The notes under the pieces are model-generated. The model did not search any database. It was not told where the DNA came from and worked only from the letters and a program-made list of their open reading frames with translations. This document shows positions 23,952-33,669 of a stretch of DNA of 64,000 bases, one piece after another; positions within the stretch are counted from its first letter, which is position 1, and every line of letters begins with the position of its first letter. Source of the stretch: Wyeomyia smithii (lineage: Eukaryota > Arthropoda > Insecta > Diptera > Culicidae); the NCBI RefSeq assembly GCF_029784165.1, contig NC_073696.1, positions 177,809,825 to 177,873,824 on the forward strand, given 5' to 3'. The position numbers were made by a program, and so were the translations under genes.

Positions 23952-24394
23952 AAATATTTTATAAGAAAATCATGAAAACCGAAATGAGAATATCATTCAC
24001 ATAGGTATGTAGCTTAGAATAAACTTAAATTATGAATAATTTTATCTGGAATTTATGATGGAAAATTTTTGGTTTCTTTTTCGCGGTTTTTTGTCAAATT
24101 GGCAAAGCAAAATTCTGTTTCAACTGGTAAAGCAATTTTATTGTAATGCACGCAAGTGTTGGTCTTACAATTTCAAGCGTACACACACCCTCTTGTCGGA
24201 AGTTGAAATAAGAAATCAGAATTTTATGGAATTGTCTATGAGTTATACCTTTATAATAGAATCCATATAATTTAAAATCAACCAATCAAATTATGGACAT
24301 TTGGAAATATAAACTTTTTAACACTTGATTTAGACTTTGACCTCGCTACTGTTTTAATCTCCTGGTGACACATCCCTTAGGGTTATACCTGCGT
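23952..24394. other. AT-rich gap
   Basis: Nothing recognisable. Confidence 0.5.
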
Positions 24395-25330
24395 CACAAT
24401 GTTACGCCAGTGCACTCTGTCCACGGCAGCATGTCTCCAGTTTTTTGAGCGTTCAACACTTGCAAGATCATTCTCCATTTTGATAAACTACCTAACTCGC
24501 TGCGCGCCTCTACGGCTCATACTGGCCGAATCTAAAAAGAACACCATTTTTGAGGGATTGGTGTCCGGCATTCTCACAACATATTTCGCCCATTGCATTG
24601 TACCCTTCCAATTTCAGCGAGTTTCTGAATACTGGGTTCACCGTAGAGCTGCTCCAGCTCGTGATTCATCGTTCGTCTTCATACCATTCTCACATACGCC
24701 GAAGATAGTCCTAAGCATGCGTCGTTCGAAAACGGCCAGCACTTGAAAGTTCTTTATCGAGTATTGTCCATGTTTCATGCCCGTAGGAACTTCTTTCGGA
24801 ACAAGAGCAACGTTTACCTCAAGGTATTATGAAGTCCGCAGTAGGCACGGCTACCAGTTACAATACGTCTGCGGATTTCTCTTCTGCAGTTGTTGTCTGA
24901 CATTACCAATGATTCGAGGCACACAAATTCGTTTACCACCTCGAATTCATTTTCGTCGACTGCTGCGCAAATGAATATGCGCGTCGTTTTTTCTCGGTTC
25001 ATTCGGTTCTTCCTGCTAGCAGATACTCGGTCTTCGAACGTATTAACCTTCTTACTTACCTTACCAATCAGTTCCAGGCCGAAGTGTCCCTTGCCGTTCA
25101 AAAAAGTCCTTTCCATTCAATTCGGTCAATTCGGAGGCCCCGCATCTGATCAGTGTTTTGTAGATGGTCTACTTCGTGCGACAGTAGATTTTATTCGAAC
25201 GGAGCGTTCTTCAGAGTCCAAAGTAGGCACGACTTACTGCCATAAGGCGTCAATGAATTTCTCTGCTGGTGTCGTTGTCAGCAGTTACTTGTTGTTAGCA
25301 CCACTTTCAGAGGGTCTGATGATTGTTTAT
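24395..25330 (-). pseudogene. RTE-clade relic 2, C-terminal part, rearranged
   Basis: On the minus strand, broken frames give the post-RT region of an RTE polyprotein. FEVVNEFVCLESLVMSDN and REIRRRIVTGSRAYCGL come first (24814-25000), then LAVFERRMLRTIFGVCENG, then IGRVQWAKYVVRMPD and NWRHAAVDRVHWRNIV (24400-24650). A second copy of the 'TADNDTSREI...SRAYFGL' block lies at 25130-25300 on the same strand, so the region is duplicated or two copies are joined. The BEL element is inserted about 110 bp beyond it. No functional protein remains. Confidence 0.7.
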
Positions 25331-25437
25331 TGAGGAGAGACAGTGAAAGATGGTCTGGGAGACAATTTTGTAGAATCGTGATCGATTGCTAGCTCTCACA
25401 TTCCAACTTGTTGCCCTTCCTGTATATTGGGTATATT

Positions 25438-25442
25438 ACTCC
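25438..25442 (+). repeat. 5-bp target-site duplication, left (ACTCC)
   Basis: ACTCC immediately before the 5' LTR is repeated directly after the 3' LTR at 33626-33630. This is the size made by BEL/Pao integrases. Confidence 0.85.
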
Positions 25443-25923
25443 TGTTGGGGCCATCATACTGGCAACCACACGTGATCCACAAACACGATAAGTTTTATCT
25501 CCCACTTACACCCCCGTATAGCCTTATCACTATTTCACTTGATCCCGATCGTTATCGTAGGTAGAATTCGGGTACGATCGGCTTATTGAACTCACCACTA
25601 AGACTTACTATCGTCCAGTATAGCAAGAAATAGTCAGTAGCGAATAAACCTTACACGAAACCAGTTCACTTTTTATCATTGTGCCTAATAAAATAGTCGG
25701 AACTATATTTCGTTTTCTAAGTTAAAACTTGTTGTAGTATTTTATCCACCGAAAGTCAGCACGGTTTCACATATTTGGCGCGTATGATATTATACTGCCA
25801 GATCGGCAGAATTGGCGCAATACGCGCAATCGGAGATAGTGCGAAATAGTGATCAAGATACGGCTAGATCCCTGAATTAGCCGGCTCTTCCCTTCCACGG
25901 TCCCCCAGGTAGTTTCTCGAAAA
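25443..25923 (+). repeat. BEL 5' LTR
   Basis: 481 bp, starting TG. The terminal CA seen in the 3' copy (CTCGAACA) reads AA here, a substitution at the last but one base. AATAAA occurs within (near 25687). The LTR supplies the promoter and polyadenylation signals. Confidence 0.93.
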
Positions 25924-25928
25924 TTTTT

Positions 25929-25944
25929 TGGTCCTTCGAGCCGG
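25929..25944 (+). promoter_or_regulatory. BEL primer-binding site
   Basis: TGGTCCTTCGAGCCGG starts 5 bp after the LTR end, where a tRNA 3' end normally primes minus-strand synthesis. I did not assign the tRNA. Confidence 0.65.
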
Positions 25945-26627
25945 ATTGTGTGGACCGGAGGACCGTTGGAAGGTGTGCCACGTGTTGGTACAGTGAACTA
26001 TAGTGAACAATAGAACAACAGTAGTAAAAGTGAACATTCGCCATCGTGGAAAGAGTGGCTTCAGCGGTTGGACCCGCCATTATGGAATTGGTCGCCATCG
26101 CGATTGATAGCGTCAGCACGTGGAAGTCCCGGTAGTCAGCCGGAAATTCGCGGCACGTTGGAGCAGATTTCATCATAATTTCTACGGCGGCGGCGCTTAA
26201 CGATCGGATCCCGACGAAATTCACGAAATTTGGAGAATAAACGGGAAAGTACTTTGCATGAAAAGCATGTGGTGCATGATTGATTATTAAATATAAGAAT
26301 AAAAATGGTTGATATATATCTTTGATTGCATGCGATATATGGGTCCCTGAGTTCGATTGACGATTGGTCTTGGTTTCCGCTGATTCTCCGTGATTGTGTT
26401 TCGCTTGGTTGGTTCCCCTCGCTGGGTCAATTTTCCGATTTGGTCTGTCTCTGTCAAACGCGGACGTAAGAAACCGCGACGTTGTCAAGGTGAAAGAAAG
26501 TGATCTTTAAGATATAAATTTAATCAAAATTCGTAGAATTTATAAACATTGACTGCAGTGAAAAGTGGTTGAAAATCAATTAAAATAATTGGATAATAAA
26601 GTGGTTCGAGAGTGATTAAAAATAATA

Positions 26628-27833
26628 ATGTCTGGTGACCTGAAGGATCTCAAGTCGCAGCAACAGCAGATTCGGAGTACATTCGATGGTGTGAAGCAGT
26701 TCATTCAGAAATTCAAACGAGAGAAGCATGAGTCTCAGATAGAAACCAGGTTGGAGATGTTGGAAGCTGCCATGAAGAAACTATATTCCGTTCGACGCAA
26801 GATGGACATTCTGCTGGAAGAAGGGGATGAGAGAGATAGCGCTGACTCAAAAGAAGCTCCAGAGAGTCTTCAAGCTCGACTTACCATGCTCGCTGAAAAG
26901 CGGGATGCGGAAAGTGTTGCCATCATACAGGCAGCCGAATTAAAATCGGCATTGCAACTTCTTGTAGCTAAACCGGTGGGAGAGACACTCATTCAACAAC
27001 CTCCCGCATTAGCACCGGCTGTGCAAGGTGCCTCGTCGAAGGTGAAGCTGCTAGAAATTAAACTGCCTACGTTTGGTGGCCGAATTCGTGAGTGGGTCAC
27101 GTTTCGGGATATGTTTCAGAGTCTCATACATCGCAACGATCAGCTGACCGACATAGATAAATTTACATATCTTCGCTCGTCTCTTGTGGGTGAAGCTCTT
27201 CAAGAAATCGGAACAATTGAGATATCAGCTGCGAATTATCAAATTGCTTGGGATCTCCTTCAGAAACGCTTCGAGAACAAAAAGCTTATCGTTAAAGCCC
27301 ATTTAGATGCTTTATTTGCTGAGGAGCCGATTAAAAGAGAGAGCTACGATGCTCTGAGTCATCTCATTAGTGAGTACGATCGAAACTTACAAATGCTGAA
27401 TAAGATTGGCGAAGATACATCGAACTGGGGTACGATACTCGTATATATGATTTGCTGTCGGCTAGACTCAGCAACCTTACGACATTGGGAGTCTCATCAT
27501 AGTTCGAAGGAGGTTCCCACTTACGATGAACTGATCGAGTTTTTGCGAAACCAGTGTAGCGTCCTGCAATCTATTGCACCGACAAAATCCCAATTTGAGA
27601 TTAGACGATCCGAACATACGGTTAGCCACACTCAAACATCAGTGCAATCTAATGGTCGTTGTCCATTTTGTGGAGATGGTATGCACTCAGCATTTAAATG
27701 TCAACGGTTCCTGAAATTGAAGGTTGCGGAACGGTACGAGAAGGTGAAGCGTTGCGGTTTATGTTTAAATTGTTTGTCTCCATCGCACTTGGTTCGGTTC
27801 TGCACAAAGGGTTTCTGTAACCACTGCAAGTAG
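26628..27833 (+). CDS. BEL Gag-like region, ends at an in-frame TAG
   Basis: These 401 residues form the N-terminal part of the BEL polyprotein. Residues 1-75 are rich in K, Q and E and look coiled-coil. A DUF1759 Gag domain follows (about 138-290, with LPTFGGRIREWVTFRDMF and YQIAWDLLQKRFEN). Two CX2CX4HX4C zinc knuckles lie at about 345-358 and 381-394 and should bind the element's RNA. Gag assembles the particle in which reverse transcription takes place. The ATG at 26628 follows an AT-rich leader of about 700 nt and has no upstream in-frame competitor that I could see. The frame stops at TAG 27831-27833, directly after the second knuckle, then continues open in the same frame into the protease. 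BEL elements normally encode Gag and Pol as one frame, so this TAG is either an inactivating mutation or a readthrough point. Confidence 0.85.
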   Translation: MSGDLKDLKSQQQQIRSTFDGVKQFIQKFKREKHESQIETRLEMLEAAMKKLYSVRRKMDILLEEGDERDSADSKEAPESLQARLTMLAEKRDAESVAIIQAAELKSALQLLVAKPVGETLIQQPPALAPAVQGASSKVKLLEIKLPTFGGRIREWVTFRDMFQSLIHRNDQLTDIDKFTYLRSSLVGEALQEIGTIEISAANYQIAWDLLQKRFENKKLIVKAHLDALFAEEPIKRESYDALSHLISEYDRNLQMLNKIGEDTSNWGTILVYMICCRLDSATLRHWESHHSSKEVPTYDELIEFLRNQCSVLQSIAPTKSQFEIRRSEHTVSHTQTSVQSNGRCPFCGDGMHSAFKCQRFLKLKVAERYEKVKRCGLCLNCLSPSHLVRFCTKGFCNHCK

Positions 27834-30800
27834 AAACATCACACGCTTCTACACAATGGACCAACAAACGGTGGAGCAATGACAACGTCATCGTCGATGA
27901 GCAATTCGAACGTCTCTAACGCGCAGAGCAGACCGCCAACCGCGAACACTTCACACATGCAGACACAGCACCAGACCACATCCACACCCTTCACGAATTC
28001 ACTCCCAATCGCACACACAAACATGCAATGCACCAACCACCCACCACATATTGCAAAGCGTACACCCGTAGATTACAGCAATGCTTTATCCGTAAATATT
28101 TACACGCCATCACGTCAAGTTTTGTTATCAACCGCTGTAGTGCGTGTTTTAGATTCTTATGGCAATGTTCAATTTGCTCGAGCATTTTTGGACTCTTGTT
28201 CGGAGTACTGTTTCATAACCACGAGCCTATACCAAAAACTTAAGCTGGCAGAGGCAGCCAGTTACTTATCCGTAGCCGGAATAGGAGGTTCAGTGGTCAA
28301 ATCGACGAAAGTAGTAGAAGCTGTAATTGCGCCAAGATCGGTGAGCATTTCTACGTACAACGAAACTGTTCGCCTGCATGTACTGTCGAAACTTACTTCT
28401 GTACTCCCGATACAACCTGTCAACATACAGCAGTTGGCCATTCCAAATGATGTTACGCTCGCGGATCCTTGCTTCAATAAGCCTGGTCCAATCGACATGA
28501 TCATCGGTGCAGAACTATATTACGATTTGCTAGTCGACGGAAGGATGAAGTTGTCGGAAGATGGACCCACACTGCAGCAAACCGTGTTTGGCTGGGTAGT
28601 TTCTGGACGAGTTCCTGGTAGGCCAGTTAGCGGTGCTAAGACCCATTCTCATTCGTGCGCTACGGCCGACATTCGCGACTTATTAGCACGATTCTGGGAA
28701 CTTGAGTCCTGTCACAGCAAAAGCACGTACTCTCCGGAGGAATCGGCGTGCGAAGATTTATTTGCCCGAGCAACAACACGGGATGAAGATGGGAAATATG
28801 TGGTGACCCTTCCAAAAAAGGACTATCTCCTGAAGCAGCTTGGAGAATCCAAATCAATAGCACTGAAGCGTTTCCTAGGGCTAGAGAAACGATTCGAGTT
28901 AAAGCCAGAATGGAAGGCTCAGTATAAGGACTTCATTGACGAATATTTGAAGCTGGGACACATGAGACCTGCCTCAGAGGAAGCCGAACCCTCCCCAGCA
29001 TATTATCTGCCGCACCACGCGGTTATCAAACCCGATAGTTTCACAACCAAGTTGAGGGCCGTTTTTAATGCCTCCTGCAAAACCTCTACTGGTATTCCAT
29101 TGAATGACGCACTGATGGTTGGGCCAGTAGTGCAGGAGGATTTGCTTTCAATTTCCATTCGTTTTCGCTTTCACCGAATCGCTGTAGTAGCAGATGTGGA
29201 AAAAAAGTACCGCATGGTGAAGGTACACCCACACGATCAACACTTGCAACGCATTTTGTGGCGCAATACCCCCGATGAGCCGATTGGGACGTACGAGCTA
29301 ACTACGGTCACTTATGGAACCGCTTCCGCACCGTACTTAGCAACTAGATGTTTGGCGCAGTTGGGCAGTGAAGGAGCAGCTACGCATCAGCGAGCGGCGA
29401 AGGCATTAAAAGAGGACTTTTACGTCGACGACATGTTGACCGGCGCAGACAGTATTGAAGACGGCAAACTCTTGATTCGCGAAATGAGAGAATTGACAGA
29501 CTCAAGAGGATTCAGCTTGCGGAAGTGGGCTTCTAATGAACGTGGGTTGTTGGCCGAGCTTCCAAATCATTTGCTTGACGAACGAATCATGCTGGAGCTA
29601 GATTTGTCCAGCTCTCACGTAAAAACCTTGGGATTGCTCTGGGAACCGAGGTCTGATAGTTTCCTGTTTCGTTCTCCCAACTGGAACAGCAACCCCTCAA
29701 TCACAAAACGAATAGTTTTGGCTGACGCTGCCCGGCTGTTTGACCCTCTTGGTCTGATTGGTCCAGTCGTCGCGCAGGCCAAAATATTCTTGCAGCAACT
29801 TTGGAAACAAAAAACTGATTGGGACGACCCGTTGAGCGAAGACTTACAGAATTACTGGCTAGAATACCGCAGAAATTTGATGACGCTCGATTCCTTCTCC
29901 ATACCTCGTTGGACCGGAAATAGCCTTACGAAGACGGAGTTGGAAATTCATGGCTTTTGTGATGCATCGGAAGCCGCTTATGGTGCATGTATCTATCTCA
30001 GAAGCACATCGGTTGACGGAACAATAACGACTCGCCTCGTCACGTCAAAATCAAAGGTTGCTCCGCTAGAAGACTTAAGCCGAAAAAAGAAGAAGCAATC
30101 CATTCCGAGACTGGAATTGTCGTCAGCTCTAATTTTGAGTCACCTATACGAGAAGATTTGTAACAGCATTCAATCACCGATCACGTCATATTTTTGGACG
30201 GACTCCATGATAGTGAAATGTTGGCTCGCCTCACTCCCGTCTCGATGGCAAATCTTCGTAGCAAATCGAGTCTCGGAGATTCAGCACATAACTAAAAACG
30301 GTATTTGGAATCACGTCTCTGGGGCAGAAAACCCAGCAGACATCATTTCACGGGGAATGACACCCGCTCAGCTTCTGTATCTACCGCTATGGTTTGAAGG
30401 TCCGAAATGGCTTTCTTACGATCGGTCTGCTTGGCCAAAAGGGTCAGATATGTTACCAGATGTAGATGCTACGATCCTTGAAGTAAAATCGGTGATATCG
30501 TTAACAGCGTGCATGAGACCCACAAATGAATTGTTCTCTCTACGATCGTCTTTTCACAATCTGGTTCATCTAACTGCGTGGAGTAGTCGGTTCGCGTATA
30601 ACGCTAAGCGCTGCAATCGGGCAAGCAGACGGAGCGGACCATTATCGATTGCAGAATGTAACGACGCAATAACGATTTTAGTTCGATTGGCACAGCAGGA
30701 AAGCTTTCCGGAAGAAATTTCAGATCTCTCCAAAGGTCGACAAGTTCGATCATCATCCGTTCTTCTCGCACATGATCCACAATTGATAGAAGGTATATTG

Positions 30801-31361
30801 CGTATTGGAGGGCGACTTGCCAATGCTCCGATTTCGGACACTCGGAAGCATCCTATGATTCTACACCATAAGCATGTACTCACCAGAATAATTTTTGACC
30901 ATTATCATCGCAAACTTTTCCACGCTGGCCAGCAATTGCTTATAGCCTCTGTCCGAGAGAAGTTCTGGCCTACTCGAGCTCGCGACATCGCACGCAAAGT
31001 AATTCACGAGTGTGTGCAATGCTTTCGAGCCAAACCCAAACTGCATGAACAAATAATGGCAGATTTACCATCCGTTCGTGTCACACCGGCAGCTGTTTTC
31101 TTGAACGTTGGGGTAGATCTGTGCGGTCCATTTTACATGCGGTATCCAGTTCGGCGCAGCGTTCCTGTTAAATGCTTCATTGCAATTTTTGTCTGTCTCG
31201 TAAGTACGAGCAAGGCTATTCATATAGAGTTAGTAGCAGATTTATCCACTCAGACATTTTTGGCAGCATTTCGGAGATTTGTGGCGATCAGGGGCAAACC
31301 ATCTCTGGTGATGTGCGACAACGCTACTAATTTTGTTGGAGCGGACCGCGAGCTCAAATAG
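27834..31361 (+). CDS. BEL Pol: protease, RT, RNase H, integrase N-part; ends at TAG
   Basis: In the same frame as Gag. The first ATG is at 27879, but there are 15 open codons before it. The protease (DUF1758) active site reads DSC at 28191-28199, where DSG is usual. The glycine codon is now TGT, which probably weakens activity. RT spans about 28980-29580, with the first aspartate in VVADVEKKY and the YVDD box at 29421-29432. RNase H follows (GFCDASEAAYGA at about 29950; TDSMIV at about 30197). The integrase has an HHCC zinc domain (about 30870-31025, ending CVQC) and two of three catalytic acids, D at 31116 (GVDLCGP) and D at 31317 (CDNATN). The TAG at 31359-31361 cuts the integrase before its catalytic glutamate. 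The protein would cut the polyprotein, copy RNA into DNA and insert it. Confidence 0.88.
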   Translation, partial: KHHTLLHNGPTNGGAMTTSSSMSNSNVSNAQSRPPTANTSHMQTQHQTTSTPFTNSLPIAHTNMQCTNHPPHIAKRTPVDYSNALSVNIYTPSRQVLLSTAVVRVLDSYGNVQFARAFLDSCSEYCFITTSLYQKLKLAEAASYLSVAGIGGSVVKSTKVVEAVIAPRSVSISTYNETVRLHVLSKLTSVLPIQPVNIQQLAIPNDVTLADPCFNKPGPIDMIIGAELYYDLLVDGRMKLSEDGPTLQQTVFGWVVSGRVPGRPVSGAKTHSHSCATADIRDLLARFWELESCHSKSTYSPEESACEDLFARATTRDEDGKYVVTLPKKDYLLKQLGESKSIALKRFLGLEKRFELKPEWKAQYKDFIDEYLKLGHMRPASEEAEPSPAYYLPHHAVIKPDSFTTKLRAVFNASCKTSTGIPLNDALMVGPVVQEDLLSISIRFRFHRIAVVADVEKKYRMVKVHPHDQHLQRILWRNTPDEPIGTYELTTVTYGTASAPYLATRCLAQLGSEGAATHQRAAKALKEDFYVDDMLTGADSIEDGKLLIREMRELTDSRGFSLRKWASNERGLLAELPNHLLDERIMLELDLSSSHVKTLGLLWEPRSDSFLFRSPNWNSNPSITKRIVLADAARLFDPLGLIGPVVAQAKIFLQQLWKQKTDWDDPLSEDLQNYWLEYRRNLMTLDSFSIPRWTGNSLTKTELEIHGFCDASEAAYGACIYLRSTSVDGTITTRLVTSKSKVAPLEDLSRKKKKQSIPRLELSSALILSHLYEKICNSIQSPITSYFWTDSMIVKCWLASLPSRWQIFVANRVSEIQHITKNGIWNHVSGAENPADIISRGMTPAQLLYLPLWFEGPKWLSYDRSAWPKGSDMLPDVDATILEVKSVISLTACMRPTNELFSLRSSFHNLVHLTAWSSRFAYNAKRCNRASRRSGPLSIAECNDAITILVRLAQQESFPEEISDLSKGRQVRSSSVLLAHDPQLIEGILRIGGRLANAPISDTRKHPMILHHKHVLTRIIFDHYHRKLFHAGQQLLIASVREKFWPTRARDIARKVIHECVQCFRAKPKLHEQIMADLPSVRVTPAAVFLNVGVDLCGPFYMRYPVRRSVPVKCFIAIFVCLVSTSKAIHIELVADLSTQTFLAAFRRFVAIRGKPSLVMCDNATNFVGADRELK

Positions 31362-32087
31362 CTCCGTCAACAACTTAATGATCAACAATTTCAATATGAA
31401 GTGATAGCAGCAGCAAAAGATGATGATATCGAATTCAAGTTTATACCGGCTCGCTCCCCCAACTTTGGTGGGTTGTGGGAGGCGGCGGCAAAATCTTTCA
31501 AAGGTCATTTTCGACGAACGATCGGCATCAATCCGCTAACGTACGACGAGCTTAACACCACTATTCACCAAGTAGCAGCTATTTTAAAATCGCGACCATT
31601 AACTCCACTTAGTAACGACCCACACGACTACACCGCACTTACACCAGGGCATTTTTTGGTCGGTAGACCACTAACAGCTATACCGGAACCTAATCTAATA
31701 GACATTCCGGAAAATCGGCTGTCAAGTTGGCAACGAAGTCAGGTATACGTGCAGCGACTTTGGAAAAGGTCGAAAACGGAGTATCTGTCTAATCTGCAAG
31801 GTAGAACTAAATGGACCAAGAAGCGAGACAACATACAAATTGGTACGATGGTGATTGTCAAAGAGGACAATCTTCCTCCTCAGAAATGGCGATTAGGTCG
31901 CGTAGCGAAGGTTTTCTACGGCACCGATGGCAATGTCCGTGTCGTGACAGTCCGAACCAAGGACGGGCTGTTCACTAGGGGCATAGCAAAAATCTGCGTG
32001 ATGCCTATTCTAGACAACAGTCAATATTCTCAAGGAGAGAATTTATTCACTTCCAACGAGGTGCTTCGGCGCCGCGGGGGCCTCTAA
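31362..32087 (+). CDS. BEL Pol C-terminal: integrase glutamate and DUF5641
   Basis: The same frame continues open after the TAG (first ATG at 31401). It encodes the remainder of the integrase core, with the catalytic glutamate in GGLWEAAAKS at 31479, and a DUF5641-type chromatin/DNA-binding tail (about 31830-32040, WRLGRVAKVFYG). The natural stop is at 32085-32087. As a separate product it would lack the first two catalytic aspartates and be inert, so it depends on readthrough of the upstream TAG. The spacing of the second D to E (53 residues) fits the family. Confidence 0.85.
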   Translation, partial: LRQQLNDQQFQYEVIAAAKDDDIEFKFIPARSPNFGGLWEAAAKSFKGHFRRTIGINPLTYDELNTTIHQVAAILKSRPLTPLSNDPHDYTALTPGHFLVGRPLTAIPEPNLIDIPENRLSSWQRSQVYVQRLWKRSKTEYLSNLQGRTKWTKKRDNIQIGTMVIVKEDNLPPQKWRLGRVAKVFYGTDGNVRVVTVRTKDGLFTRGIAKICVMPILDNSQYSQGENLFTSNEVLRRRGGL

Positions 32088-33145
32088 ACAGAGCGCTCCC
32101 GCAGTCCAGTTAAGTTATTTGTTTATAATGAATTTCAAAAATGCCTAAGGAATGTTTTATCCCCCATAGTCATCATCGTGTGCGTCCCCTTTCAGGACGC
32201 AATTCGGAAACGCTCATCGGAGTCGTCTAGCTCATCATAGATTCCTTTCGTCAATCACTTGGTTTTGGTCTTCAGTTACTGCATGTCCACGGTTTAGGTG
32301 CATGGTCCTAGTCAGGAAAAGAGCATGTTTTCGTTTTTCGAGCATCCCACCATAGTCTCATCACAAAATATCATGCATTCATCGTAGAGCTGCGTCATCC
32401 ATTTAGCAACTTCACCAAGCAATGGGCCCATTGCTTGGCAGCTACGGTCTGCACGATCGGTCGGCGGTATCGGTTTGGCCAACCTCACTGGCACCTTTCA
32501 ACAGCACGATCGCAGCATAGAAAAGACAACGAGGCAGCATGAGTAATTCATCCACTTTCGGTCGACATACCTGTCGATATTATCGGTGCTTAGGCGCCTG
32601 TGGAGGCCAGGGGGCCTCCACTCCAGGCGAGTTCTGTAACAATTCATAAATTCAATGTAAAAAGCACACTATCTTTTGTAGAATCGTTCAACCAGCATGC
32701 AACCGTGGAACAGGGATCCATTCTAAGACAACTACGTGCAGCCCAGGTGCACTCAGATCAGTATCGTAGTTCATAGTAGTTCATCGTAGTTCATCGTAGT
32801 TTATCGTAGTACAACCCAAACAACAACATCGTAATAACCGCAGGAGTTCAGGGGATACCCAGCAACAGTCACTGCTATCCGAAAATGTTCCTGATCAACC
32901 GATGCCGTATGCAACGGCATAGATGCAGGCGACCCCGCATGCTGCAGTCTAATGTAATCTCCAATCACCGAGTACTTCGGCAACCAGAGACACAAACAAC
33001 CAACGATAGAAATATACCCTTCTGACTAATACTTTAAATAATGGATAGCATACTATGAACAATTATATACTGTAAATTAGAAATAGAAGGCTAAGTAGAT
33101 AGATAGGTTTTAGTTGGAATCCATCAGATTCCAAGGCGGGCGGTA
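32088..33145 (+). other. BEL 3' untranslated region
   Basis: Non-coding. It holds a tandem ~11-bp 'gtagttcatc' repeat at about 32765-32812 and a purine-rich tract (GATTCCAAGGCGGGCGG, 33127-33143) just before the 3' LTR. The tract is the likely plus-strand primer. Confidence 0.75.
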
Positions 33146-33625
33146 TGTTGGGGCCATCATACTGGCAACCACACGTGATCCACAAACACGATAAGTTTTA
33201 TCTCCCACTTACACCCCCGTATAGCCTTATCACTATTTCACTTGATCCCGATCGTTATCGTAGGTAGAATTCGGGTACGATCGGCTTATTGAACTCACCA
33301 CTAAGACTTACTATCGTCCAGTATAGCAAGAAATAGTCAGTAGCGAATAAACCTTACACGAAACCAGTTCACTTTTTTCATTGTGCCTAATAAAATAGTC
33401 GGAACTATATTTCGTTTTCTAAGTTAAAACTTGTTGTAGTATTTTATCCACCGAAAGTCAGCACGGCTTCACATATTCGGCGCGTGTGATATTATACTGC
33501 CAGATCGGCAGAATTGGCGCAATACGCGCAATCGGAGATAGTGCGAAATAGTGATCAAGATACGGCTAGATCCCTGAATTAGCCGGCTCTTCCCTTCCAC
33601 GGTCCCCCAGGTAGTTTCTCGAACA
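33146..33625 (+). repeat. BEL 3' LTR
   Basis: 480 bp, TGTTGGGG...CTCGAACA, nearly identical to the 5' LTR. One base is missing in the T-run near 33374, and there are four substitutions. Confidence 0.93.
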
Positions 33626-33630
33626 ACTCC
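33626..33630 (+). repeat. 5-bp target-site duplication, right (ACTCC)
   Basis: Matches 25438-25442. Flanking sequence continues as CTACCAATCGGG. Confidence 0.85.
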
Positions 33631-33669
33631 CTACCAATCGGGAAACTTTGGTCGTATGTTGACTGGAAA

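Larger units (their letters stand above)
25443..33625 (+). mobile_element. BEL/Pao LTR retrotransposon, near-complete
   Basis: This 8.2-kb element has ~480-bp LTRs beginning TGTTGGGGCC, 5-bp target duplications, a primer-binding region next to the 5' LTR, one long gag-pol frame and a purine-rich tract before the 3' LTR. The domain order Gag (DUF1759), two zinc knuckles, aspartic protease (DUF1758), RT, RNase H, integrase, DUF5641 is that of BEL/Pao. Comparing the LTRs by eye gives four substitutions and one 1-bp indel (about 99% identical), so insertion was recent. Two in-frame TAG codons interrupt the frame. Without readthrough the copy cannot move on its own. Confidence 0.95.

Noticed and set aside
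25877..26488. 203-codon minus-strand frame across the BEL 5' LTR and leader
   Set aside because: It overlaps the LTR end, primer-binding site and leader on the opposite strand and has no motif. It is a chance antisense frame.
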